Shown here: one piece after another, positions 1 through 7,042 of the stretch | Layout: each line of letters begins with the position of its first letter | Numbering within the stretch: position 1 is the first letter of the stretch | NCBI GenBank assembly: GCA_900757145.1 | Contig: CAAEMT010000056.1 | Coordinates: 1 to 11,158 of the forward strand | DNA: 11,158 bases | Direction: 5' to 3' | Source of the DNA: Lachnospiraceae bacterium | GTDB taxonomy: Bacteria > Bacillota > Clostridia > Lachnospirales > Lachnospiraceae | Position numbers and translations under genes: made by a program | Notes under the pieces: generated by a model | What the model was told of the DNA's origin: nothing | Databases searched by the model: none | The model's input: the letters and a program-made list of their open reading frames with translations, nothing else

Positions 1-1
1 G

Positions 2-1897
2 GAAAAGCTGGCGGCTTTGCAGGAGGCAGGCAAAGACCCTTTTGTACATGTAAAATATGATGTGACCGCGCACAGTGCAGATGTGCGCGAGAAGTTTGAG
101 GAGCTGGAGGGACAGACCGTCAGCATCGCGGGCAGAATCATGTTCAAGCGCGTGATGGGAAAGGCCTCCTTCTGCAACATTCAGGACTTAAAGGGCAGCA
201 TTCAGGTTTATGTGGCAAGAGACAGCATCGGCGAAGAGCCCTATGCTGATTTTAAGAAATATGATGTAGGTGATATCGTCGGCGTAAAGGGTGAGGTATT
301 CACGACAAAGACAGGAGAGATTTCCGTTCATGCGGCTGAGGTCGTTCTGCTTTCCAAGAGCCTGCAGGTGCTCCCGGAGAAATATCATGGTTTGACCAAT
401 ACGGATCTGCGTTATCGTCAGCGTTATGTTGATCTTATCATGAATCAGGATGTAAAGGATACGTTTATCAAGCGTTCCCGTATCATCAGCGCTGTTCGTC
501 GCTATCTGGACGGAGAGGGCTTTATGGAAGTGGAAACGCCGATGCTTGTCGCAAATGCAGGTGGTGCCGCTGCACGTCCGTTCGAGACTCATTACAATGC
601 GCTGGATGAGGATGTGAAGCTCCGCATTTCCCTGGAGCTTTATCTGAAGCGCCTTATTGTAGGCGGCATGGAGCGCGTTTATGAGATCGGACGCGTTTTC
701 CGTAACGAAGGCGTGGATACAAGACATAACCCTGAATTTACTTTGATGGAGCTTTATCAGGCATATACAGATTATCACGGCATGATGGATCTGGCTGAGA
801 ATCTGTATCGTTTTGTGGCTCAGGAGGTGCTCGGCACAACAGAGATCACATATGGCGAGCATACAATAGATCTGGGTAAGCCGTTTGAGCGCATTACGAT
901 GCTGGATGCGGTTAAAAAATATGCAGGCGTGGACTTCAATGAAATCCACTCCGATGAAGAGGCAAAGGCCATCGCAAAAGAACATCATATCGAGTTCGAG
1001 GAGCGCCATAAGAAGGGCGATATCCTGAGCCTGTTCTTTGAAGAGTATGCGGAGCCTCATATGATACAGCCTACCTTTGTCATGGATCATCCGGTAGAGA
1101 TTTCCCCTCTGACAAAGAGAAAGCCTGAGGATCCTGATTATGTAGAGCGTTTCGAGCTGTTCATGAACGGCTGGGAGATGGCGAACGCTTACTCCGAATT
1201 AAACGATCCTATCGACCAGCGTGCGCGCTTCAAGGCTCAGGAGGAGCTTCTTTCTCAGGGCGATGAAGAAGCGAACACAACGGACGAGGATTTCATGAAT
1301 GCGCTGGAGATCGGTATGCCTCCGACGGGCGGTATTGGTTTTGGTATTGACCGTATGGTAATGCTGCTGACGAATTCTCCTGCGATCAGGGATGTTCTGC
1401 TGTTCCCGACGATGAAATCTCAGGGCGCTTCCAAGAATGCGGCAAACAACGCAGCTCAGGCAGCGGCTGCTGCAGAAATGCCGGCTGAGAGCACAGAAAC
1501 GGTTGTACCCAGCGTGAAGCTTGACCTTTCCAAGGTAAAAGTAGAACCGCTGTTTGAAGATGTGGTAGATTTTGATACCTTCTCAAAGTCCGATTTCCGT
1601 GTTGTGAAGGTAAAAGAGTGTGTTGCTGTTCCGAAGAGCAAAAAACTGCTCCAGTTTACACTGGATGACGGAACCGGCGTAGACCGCACCATTTTAAGTG
1701 GTATTCACGAGTATTATGAGCCTGAACAGCTGATAGGCAAGACCTGTGTGGCAATCACAAACCTGCCTCCCCGTAAGATGATGGGAATTGATTCCTGCGG
1801 TATGCTGATTTCTGCAGTGTACGATTATGATGGACGTGAAGGCCTGAATCTGCTGATGCTGGATAAGAATATTCCGGCAGGCGCGAAGCTGTACTAA
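2..1897 (+). CDS. lysS: Lysyl-tRNA synthetase, class II, with C-terminal tRNA-binding domain (5' end missing)
   Basis: Charges tRNA-Lys with lysine in the cytoplasm. The frame is open to the left edge (first codon at base 2), so the true start, probably some 20-25 codons upstream, is outside; the TTG at 17 is not a believable start. Of 631 visible residues, roughly 25-110 form the N-terminal OB-fold anticodon-binding domain. The class II catalytic core follows: motif 1 near FMEVETPML, motif 2 as VFRNEGVDTRHNPEFT, and motif 3 as GGIGFGIDR at about residues 443-451. A usual bacterial LysRS ends shortly after motif 3. This one continues through an Ala-rich linker (about 470-500) into a second OB fold (about 523-631, FDTFSKSDFRVVKV to PAGAKLY) of the Trbp111/EMAPII/MetRS-beta type, which binds tRNA non-specifically. 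Function is certain; the role of the extension is inferred. Confidence 0.97.
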   Translation, partial: EKLAALQEAGKDPFVHVKYDVTAHSADVREKFEELEGQTVSIAGRIMFKRVMGKASFCNIQDLKGSIQVYVARDSIGEEPYADFKKYDVGDIVGVKGEVFTTKTGEISVHAAEVVLLSKSLQVLPEKYHGLTNTDLRYRQRYVDLIMNQDVKDTFIKRSRIISAVRRYLDGEGFMEVETPMLVANAGGAAARPFETHYNALDEDVKLRISLELYLKRLIVGGMERVYEIGRVFRNEGVDTRHNPEFTLMELYQAYTDYHGMMDLAENLYRFVAQEVLGTTEITYGEHTIDLGKPFERITMLDAVKKYAGVDFNEIHSDEEAKAIAKEHHIEFEERHKKGDILSLFFEEYAEPHMIQPTFVMDHPVEISPLTKRKPEDPDYVERFELFMNGWEMANAYSELNDPIDQRARFKAQEELLSQGDEEANTTDEDFMNALEIGMPPTGGIGFGIDRMVMLLTNSPAIRDVLLFPTMKSQGASKNAANNAAQAAAAAEMPAESTETVVPSVKLDLSKVKVEPLFEDVVDFDTFSKSDFRVVKVKECVAVPKSKKLLQFTLDDGTGVDRTILSGIHEYYEPEQLIGKTCVAITNLPPRKMMGIDSCGMLISAVYDYDGREGLNLLMLDKNIPAGAKLY

Positions 1898-1927
1898 AGA
1901 GGTTATTTACTACAAAAAATCGCGTTA

Positions 1928-1949
1928 CTACAACTTTTCTACAACTTTT
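1928..1949 (+). repeat. Tandem 11-bp direct repeat after lysS
   Basis: Two perfect adjacent copies of CTACAACTTTT (1928-1938 and 1939-1949) lie 31 bp after the lysS stop, and a further TACTACAA occurs just upstream. Purpose unknown; it lies in the lysS 3' untranslated region, before the terminator. Confidence 0.6.
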
Positions 1950-1984
1950 GCACGGGATTCTACGAAAACGGATGAAGCAATATG

Positions 1985-2028
1985 AAAGGCGGATCTGCTT
2001 ATAAAATGCAGATTCGTCTTTCTTTTTA
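1985..2028 (+). terminator. Intrinsic terminator of lysS
   Basis: A 14-bp stem pairs 1985-1998 with 2008-2021 (core CGGATCTGC with GCAGATTCG, two G-U pairs) around a 9-nt loop. It runs into the T-rich stretch TCTTTCTTTTT. It ends the lysS transcript before the rhodanese gene. Confidence 0.85.
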
Positions 2029-2029
2029 T

Positions 2030-2047
2030 ACGATTATGTGTAATCGT
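2030..2047. promoter_or_regulatory. Short perfect inverted repeat, possible operator
   Basis: ACGATTA and TAATCGT form 7-bp arms around TGTG, directly after the lysS terminator and 158 bp before the rhodanese start. It may be an operator or part of the terminator region. I found no convincing -35/-10 pair between 2048 and 2188; the rest of that gap shows nothing else I can support. Confidence 0.25.
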
Positions 2048-2204
2048 GCAAAAGAAAGAGATTGCCTGGCGGTAGCATTTTTATGTAACACAAATATACG
2101 CCTGGGGCGGGAGCAGTGTGCTGCAGATAAGGGATAGCTTAATGTTTTGAATGCGATTTTATTGAGAATGGGATTCCAACGCAGAAAATGAGGATAGAAT
2201 AACG

Positions 2205-2711
2205 ATGAAAGCGAGATATATTGTTTTAATTATTGTGATAACTGCTTTTCTTGCAGCGGCTGGTATTTTTACTTATGAAAGAGCTCATGTGTCATTGGAT
2301 TCGAATGAAAATGGAACTGATGTATCTGTCATAGGCGGAGCTGACGGACCGACATCTGTATTTATTGCAGGAAAACTCGGAAGAGAAGATACGGTAACAT
2401 ATGCACAGATATCAATGGATGAGGCAAAGGAGATTTTTGAATCTGCTGCAGACGGTTTATATATCATTTTAGATGTCAGACGCGCAGATGAATTTGCAGA
2501 AGGACATATTCCGGGAGCGATCAATGTGGCGAATGAATCAATCGGGGCAGAAGCTCCTGCAGAATTGCCGGATAAGGATCAGGTGATATATGTTTATTGT
2601 AGAAGCGGCAATAGAAGTAAACAGGCTGCTGAGAAGTTAGCTGCACTTGGATATACCAATATTGTTGAATTCGGCGGAATTATAGATTGGACAGGTGAGA
2701 TTGAAAAATAA
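2205..2711 (+). CDS. Membrane-anchored rhodanese-like protein with IGGADGPT peptide
   Basis: 168 aa. The ATG at 2205 is preceded by TGAGGA 10 nt upstream. Residues 5-22 (VLIIVITAFLAAAGIF after MKARY) form a single N-terminal membrane anchor or uncleaved signal, so the domain is expected outside the membrane. Residues 43-50 read IGGADGPT, followed by SVFIAGK, a peptide typical of the beta subunit of Na+-translocating decarboxylases, yet nothing else of that integral membrane protein is present. Residues about 68-168 form a rhodanese fold: LDVRRADEFAEGHIPGAINV, then the active-site loop CRSGNRS with Cys132, then a C-terminal GGIIDWTGE. A complete Cys loop suggests an active sulfurtransferase or persulfide carrier; the substrate is unknown. 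It appears monocistronic. The fold is clear, the role is not. Confidence 0.9.
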   Translation: MKARYIVLIIVITAFLAAAGIFTYERAHVSLDSNENGTDVSVIGGADGPTSVFIAGKLGREDTVTYAQISMDEAKEIFESAADGLYIILDVRRADEFAEGHIPGAINVANESIGAEAPAELPDKDQVIYVYCRSGNRSKQAAEKLAALGYTNIVEFGGIIDWTGEIEK

Positions 2712-2839
2712 TCAATATACAGATCTTTGGCACGAAGAAATGCAATGATACAAAGAAAGCCGGGGTGTCTGCGGAGCCCTCTTCTTACAGGGGAATTTCT
2801 CCCTGCGCAAAATAATTCCAATTTTCGCATAACCTGTAA

Positions 2840-2868
2840 TAGATTTTTTGGGAAAAATCCGTTATACT
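2840..2868 (+). promoter_or_regulatory. Probable promoter of the GH94 gene
   Basis: TATACT at 2863-2868 is a good -10 box. The sequence 17 bp upstream (TAGATT at 2840-2845) is only a weak -35. Start of transcription would be near 2875, giving a leader of about 70 nt. Between 2712 and 2839 I see only weak GC hairpins without a T tract, so the end of the rhodanese transcript is unclear. Confidence 0.45.
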
Positions 2869-2925
2869 AAGAGGTAGAGAAAAAGAATCGCGGCGTATAA
2901 CGGTTTTGTGCCGGAGAATGCCCCG

Positions 2926-2935
2926 AAAAAGGAGG
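2926..2935 (+). promoter_or_regulatory. Ribosome binding site that sets the GH94 start
   Basis: AAAAAGGAGG sits 9 nt before the ATG at 2945. An in-frame GTG at 2906 would add 13 basic residues that do not fit the family, whose members start MxYGxFD; the site places the start at 2945. Confidence 0.9.
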
Positions 2936-2944
2936 AAAGTACTT

Positions 2945-5335
2945 ATGCAGTACGGACATTTTGATGACGCGAAGCGGGAGTATGTGATCGACCGCGTGGA
3001 TATCCCCGTGTCATGGACAAACTATCTCGGAGTAGAGAATATGTGTGGTGTAGTCAATCACACTGCAGGCGGCTATTTGTTTTATAAATCGCCGGAATAT
3101 CACCGGATCACACGTTTCCGCGCAAATGCGGTTCCGATGGACAGACCCGGTCATTATGTATACCTGAGAGATGCAGAGAGCAAGGATTACTGGAGCGTAT
3201 CCTGGCAGCCCGTTGGCAAGCCGCTGGATCAGGCAAAGTATACCTGCCGCCATGGTATGTCTTACAGCGTATATGAATGTGATTATAATAAGATCAAAGC
3301 GAGCCAGACACTCATGATCCCGATGGGCGATGCGGTAGAGCTGTGGGATGTCAAGATCAAGAACGAAGATGATAAGGCGCGCACCCTCGATGTATTCGGC
3401 TACTGTGAACTTTCCTTCCATCATATTATGATTGATAACCAGAACTACCAGATGAGTCTGTACTGCTCCGGTTCTTCCTATGAGGACGGCGTGATCGAGC
3501 ACGATCTGTTCTATGAAGAGTTTGGCTATCAGTATTTTGCAGGAAACTTTGAACCCGATGGTTTTGATACCGTAAGAGATACATTCCTTGGCAAATATCA
3601 TACAGAGGATAACCCGGTAGCAGTAGAGCAGGGCGAGTGCTTCGGCTCCACAGAGCTTGGCAACAACCATTGTGCGGCGCTGAAAAAGCAGATCGTGCTC
3701 CAGCCCGGCGAGGAAATCCGTCTGGTGTTCATGCTCGGCGAAGGCAAGCGTGAGGTTGGTCAGAAGATTCGTGAGAAATACAGCGATCTGGCAAAGGTTG
3801 ACGGCGCGTTCGAGCAGCTGCGCGAGTTCTGGAACAGAAAATTTGAAAAGCTCAGCGTAAATACCCCTAATGCGGGCATGAATACGATGCTGAATACATG
3901 GACGCTGTATCAGTCCGAGATCAACGTTATGTTCTCGAGATTTGCTTCCTTTATCGAGGTAGGCGGAAGAACAGGTCTGGGATACCGCGATACGGCGCAG
4001 GATGCGATGTGCGTTCCTCATTCCAACCCTGCAAAGTGCCGTCAGCGTATCGAAGAGCTGCTGCGCGGTCTCGTTTCCGAAGGTTACGGCCTGCATCTGT
4101 TCTCTCCTGAATGGTTTGTTCCGGATGAGTCCGTAAAGCCGTTTAAATCTCCTACGGTCGTACCTGAGCCCGATCCGGACAGCATGGTCCATGGATTAAA
4201 GGATGCCTGCTCCGATGATGCTCTCTGGCTGGTGACTTCTATTGTGGAATATATCCGCGAGACCGGAGACTTAAGCTTTGCGGATGAGATATTTACATAT
4301 GCAGACGGCGGCGAAGGTTCCGTATACGAGCATATGAAGAAGATTCTTGATTTCTCCGGCAGAATGGTCGGTGCAACCGGCGTCTGCAAGGGGCTGAGAG
4401 CGGACTGGAACGACTGTCTGAACCTGGGCGGCGGCGAGAGCGCTATGGTTTCCTTCCTGCATGTATGGGCGCTGAGCCACTTTGTTGAGCTGGCAAAGAA
4501 GCTGGGCAGACAGGAAGATGTTGATACTTATACAGAGATGCTCAACCATGTAAAAAAGGTGTGCGAAGAGCAGCTTTGGGATGGCGATTGGTACATCCGC
4601 GGTATTACCAAGAACGGCAGAAAAATCGGTACGAGCGAAGACAAAGAGGGTAAGGTACATCTGGAGTCCAACTCCTGGGCAGTCCTGTCCGGCGCAGCAG
4701 ATCCTGAGCGCGGCAAAAAGGCAATGGACAGCGTGGACAAGTATCTGTATACCCCTTATGGAATCCAGCTGAATGCGCCTTCCTTTACCGTTCCGGATGA
4801 CGATATCGGTTTTGTGACAAGAGTATATCCGGGTCTGAAAGAAAACGGCTCCATTTTCTCTCATCCCAATCCGTGGGCATGGGCAGCTGAGTGCGTGCTG
4901 GGACGCGGTGATCGTGCGATGAAATTCTATGATGCACTGTGCCCTTACTGGCAGAACGATAAGATTGAAATCCGTCAGGCAGAGCCTTACACATATTGCC
5001 AGTTTATTTCCGGACGCGACCACAGCAAGTTCGGCTGCGCGCATCATCCGTTCATGACGGGTTCCGCAGGCTGGGCATACTACTCTGCAACCAGATATAT
5101 GCTGGGTATCCGTCCTGACTTCGACACGCTGGTGATAGATCCCTGCGTACCTGCCGACTGGAAGCATTTTGATGTGAACCGTGTATGGCGCGGCGCGAAG
5201 TATGAGATCGAAGTAGAGAATCCGAACGGCGTGATGAAGGGTGTCAAGGAGCTGTATGTAGACGGCGAGCGTGTAGATGCTGTCGCAGCGCAGCCTGAAG
5301 GTACGACTCATCATGTAAAGGTTGTAATGGGCTGA
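2945..5335 (+). CDS. chbP: GH94 glycoside phosphorylase, probably N,N'-diacetylchitobiose phosphorylase
   Basis: 796 aa, close to the usual length (about 800) of the chitobiose phosphorylase branch of GH94. Expected reaction: (GlcNAc)2 + phosphate to GlcNAc-1-phosphate + GlcNAc, in the cytoplasm (no signal peptide). The N-terminal beta-sandwich (about 1-270) starts MQYGHFDD; the (alpha/alpha)6 barrel follows. Landmarks: GYRDTAQD at 346-353, ADWNDCLNLGGGES from 486, where Asp490 corresponds to the general acid, SHPNPW with His640, and MTGSAGW with Thr705; the last two match phosphate-binding residues of the Vibrio enzyme as I remember it. Cellobiose phosphorylases instead read FRDSNQD and carry an insert after DWNDCLNL, so cellobiose is less likely. 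Other GH94 activities, such as cellobionic acid phosphorylase, are not excluded. The next gene, a sugar-phosphate mutase, fits the pathway. Family is certain; substrate is inferred. Confidence 0.85.
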   Translation: MQYGHFDDAKREYVIDRVDIPVSWTNYLGVENMCGVVNHTAGGYLFYKSPEYHRITRFRANAVPMDRPGHYVYLRDAESKDYWSVSWQPVGKPLDQAKYTCRHGMSYSVYECDYNKIKASQTLMIPMGDAVELWDVKIKNEDDKARTLDVFGYCELSFHHIMIDNQNYQMSLYCSGSSYEDGVIEHDLFYEEFGYQYFAGNFEPDGFDTVRDTFLGKYHTEDNPVAVEQGECFGSTELGNNHCAALKKQIVLQPGEEIRLVFMLGEGKREVGQKIREKYSDLAKVDGAFEQLREFWNRKFEKLSVNTPNAGMNTMLNTWTLYQSEINVMFSRFASFIEVGGRTGLGYRDTAQDAMCVPHSNPAKCRQRIEELLRGLVSEGYGLHLFSPEWFVPDESVKPFKSPTVVPEPDPDSMVHGLKDACSDDALWLVTSIVEYIRETGDLSFADEIFTYADGGEGSVYEHMKKILDFSGRMVGATGVCKGLRADWNDCLNLGGGESAMVSFLHVWALSHFVELAKKLGRQEDVDTYTEMLNHVKKVCEEQLWDGDWYIRGITKNGRKIGTSEDKEGKVHLESNSWAVLSGAADPERGKKAMDSVDKYLYTPYGIQLNAPSFTVPDDDIGFVTRVYPGLKENGSIFSHPNPWAWAAECVLGRGDRAMKFYDALCPYWQNDKIEIRQAEPYTYCQFISGRDHSKFGCAHHPFMTGSAGWAYYSATRYMLGIRPDFDTLVIDPCVPADWKHFDVNRVWRGAKYEIEVENPNGVMKGVKELYVDGERVDAVAAQPEGTTHHVKVVMG

Positions 5336-5350
5336 AAACAGAGCAGGTAA

Positions 5351-5400
5351 AGAACGTTTTTTCAGGCGGCGCTTGACGGCGCTGTCTGAAAAACGTTTTT
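5351..5400 (+). terminator. Large hairpin between phosphorylase and mutase genes
   Basis: The arms 5351-5372 and 5379-5399 pair over about 21 bp, with one bulged T, three G-U pairs and a 6-nt loop (TTGACG). The 3' arm ends in ACGTTTTT and the 5' arm carries A/T-rich complement, so it can work as an intrinsic terminator or a partial one. It lies only 15 nt after the chbP stop and 21 nt before the next start. It probably tunes the ratio of the two products or protects the chbP mRNA 3' end. Confidence 0.7.
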
Positions 5401-5421
5401 ACAGACAAAAAGGAGGAACAT

Positions 5422-6846
5422 ATGGTTAAGTTTGGAACCGGCGGCTGGAGAGCCGTGATCGGAGACGATTTTACAAGGGAAAACATTTGCATCCTTGCAA
5501 AAGCGATGTGTGTAAAAATGAAACGGGAGGGCGTAGCAGATAAGGGTATCGTTATCGGCTATGACAGACGTTTCCTTGCAAAAGAAGCGATGCGTTGGGC
5601 AGCTCAGGTATTTGCGGCAGAAGGAATTAAGGCAAGCCTTATCAACAAGTCCGCACCGACCCCCCTCGTAATGTTTTATGTGATGAGACATGAGCTTCCT
5701 TACGGTATGATGGTAACGGCGAGCCATAACCCTGCTCTTTACAACGGTATTAAAGTGTTCACCGAGGGCGGACGCGATGCAAACGAGGAGCAGACGGGTC
5801 AGATCGAGGAAATCATCGCAGAGCTGAAGCCGGAAGATATCCAGGATATGGAATATGAAGATGCAAAAGCGGCAGGGCTTATAGAAGAGATTTATCCTCT
5901 TAATGAGTATCTTGACAATATTATCGACGCGGTAGATATGAAGGCAATCCGTGACGCAAACTTAAAGATCGCGCTCGATCCGATGTATGGCGTGAGCGAG
6001 ACTTCCTTAAAGACGATTCTTCTGACAGCACGCTGCGAAGTGGAGACGATCCATGATCGACATGACACGCTGTTTGGCGGTAAGCTGCCTGCACCGAACG
6101 CTTCCACCCTGCGTCCTCTGCAGAACTTTGTTCTGGATGCTCACTGTGATATCGGTATTGCGACAGACGGCGATGCAGACCGTCTGGGCGTTATCGACGA
6201 TACGGGACGTTTCCTGCATCCCAATGACATTCTGGTGCTTCTGTATTACTACCTTGTGAAATATAAAGGCTGGAGAGGACCGGTTGTCCGCAATATCTGT
6301 ACAACTCACCTGCTTGACCGTATCGCAGAGAAATTCGGCGAGAAGTGCTATGAGGTACCGGTTGGATTTAAGCATATTTCTGCAAAGATGGAAGAGACAG
6401 ATGCCGTTATCGGCGGCGAGTCCTCCGGCGGTCTGACTGTTCGCGGTCATATCAAGGGTAAAGACGGCGTTTATGCAGCGAGCCTGCTCGTAGAGATGCT
6501 GGCTGTGACAGGACGTAAGCTGTCTGAGATTTATGCGGATGTTGAGAAGGAATGCGGTTCTATCTTCATGGAAGAGTGCGATTACCGTTTCACACAGGAA
6601 AAGAAAGTGGAAGTTCATCACACCCTTATGGAAGAGAAGAAGGTTCCGGAGCTGCCTTTCGAGGTGGATCATGTTTCCTATCTGGACGGCTGCAAGGTTT
6701 ACTTCAAGAACGGCGGCTGGGTAGTAGCACGTTTCTCCGGCACAGAACCTCTGATCCGTATTTTCTGCGAAATGCCGACTGCGGAAGAAGCAAAGACAGT
6801 GCGTGAGATTTACGAGAACTTCCTTGAACTTGGAAAAGCGAACTGA
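5422..6846 (+). CDS. Alpha-D-phosphohexomutase (phosphoglucomutase/phosphomannomutase family)
   Basis: 474 aa, normal for the four-domain family. Moves phosphate between C1 and C6 of a hexose through a phosphoserine intermediate. All four loops are visible: GTGGWR at 6-11, catalytic TASHNP with Ser101, Mg-binding DGDADR at 249-254, sugar-recognition GGESSGG from 331, and phosphate-binding RFSGTEPLIR from 437. The start is set by AGGAGG 5 nt before the ATG. It lies 86 bp after the GH94 phosphorylase, which would supply its substrate. If that enzyme is chitobiose phosphorylase, this one would convert GlcNAc-1-P to GlcNAc-6-P for deacetylation; if it makes Glc-1-P, this is an ordinary phosphoglucomutase feeding glycolysis. 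Sequence motifs alone do not settle the sugar. GTGGWR in place of the commoner GTS/GTDG form is a small variation. Confidence 0.92.
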   Translation: MVKFGTGGWRAVIGDDFTRENICILAKAMCVKMKREGVADKGIVIGYDRRFLAKEAMRWAAQVFAAEGIKASLINKSAPTPLVMFYVMRHELPYGMMVTASHNPALYNGIKVFTEGGRDANEEQTGQIEEIIAELKPEDIQDMEYEDAKAAGLIEEIYPLNEYLDNIIDAVDMKAIRDANLKIALDPMYGVSETSLKTILLTARCEVETIHDRHDTLFGGKLPAPNASTLRPLQNFVLDAHCDIGIATDGDADRLGVIDDTGRFLHPNDILVLLYYYLVKYKGWRGPVVRNICTTHLLDRIAEKFGEKCYEVPVGFKHISAKMEETDAVIGGESSGGLTVRGHIKGKDGVYAASLLVEMLAVTGRKLSEIYADVEKECGSIFMEECDYRFTQEKKVEVHHTLMEEKKVPELPFEVDHVSYLDGCKVYFKNGGWVVARFSGTEPLIRIFCEMPTAEEAKTVREIYENFLELGKAN

Positions 6847-6867
6847 ATAACAGAAAGCTGATATACA

Positions 6868-6902
6868 AAAAGGGCCGTGGACATCGTTTCCACGGTCTTT
6901 TT
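6868..6902 (+). terminator. Intrinsic terminator of the mutase gene
   Basis: The stem pairs 6868-6881 with 6889-6902 (AAAAGGGCCGTGGA with TCCACGGTCTTTTT, two G-U pairs) around a 7-nt loop, ending in five Ts. It closes the phosphorylase-mutase unit. Confidence 0.93.
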
Positions 6903-6940
6903 GATGTCAGCTGCTTTATGTTTAAATTATGAAATTTGCT

Positions 6941-6969
6941 TTGCGCAGGATTGTTTTATGGGGTATAAT
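6941..6969 (+). promoter_or_regulatory. Sigma-A-type promoter of the MraY-like gene
   Basis: TTGCGC at 6941-6946 and a perfect TATAAT at 6964-6969 are 17 bp apart. Transcription should start near 6976, about 67 nt before the chosen ATG. Confidence 0.8.
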
Positions 6970-7042
6970 ATTTATATATGCATGATATGCGGCGCAGGAA
7001 GGTTTGCGCCCGGACAAATCCATGACAGAAGGAAGAAGGAAA

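Noticed and set aside
188..1090. Minus-strand open frame of 300 codons opposite lysS
   Set aside because: Antisense to conserved LysRS sequence, with no family features; a shadow.
2906..2944. GTG start extending the GH94 protein by 13 residues
   Set aside because: The extension covers the AAAAAGGAGG site and encodes basic residues not found at the family N-terminus.
3011..4192. Long minus-strand open frame (393 codons) opposite the GH94 gene
   Set aside because: Fully antisense to a clear enzyme gene, with Cys/Ile/His-rich composition and no recognisable domain; a codon-bias shadow. The same applies to 4271-5314.
5385..5404. cre-like palindrome centred on ACGT in the chbP-mutase hairpin
   Set aside because: The symmetry comes from the hairpin arm; the spacing does not fit the cre consensus.
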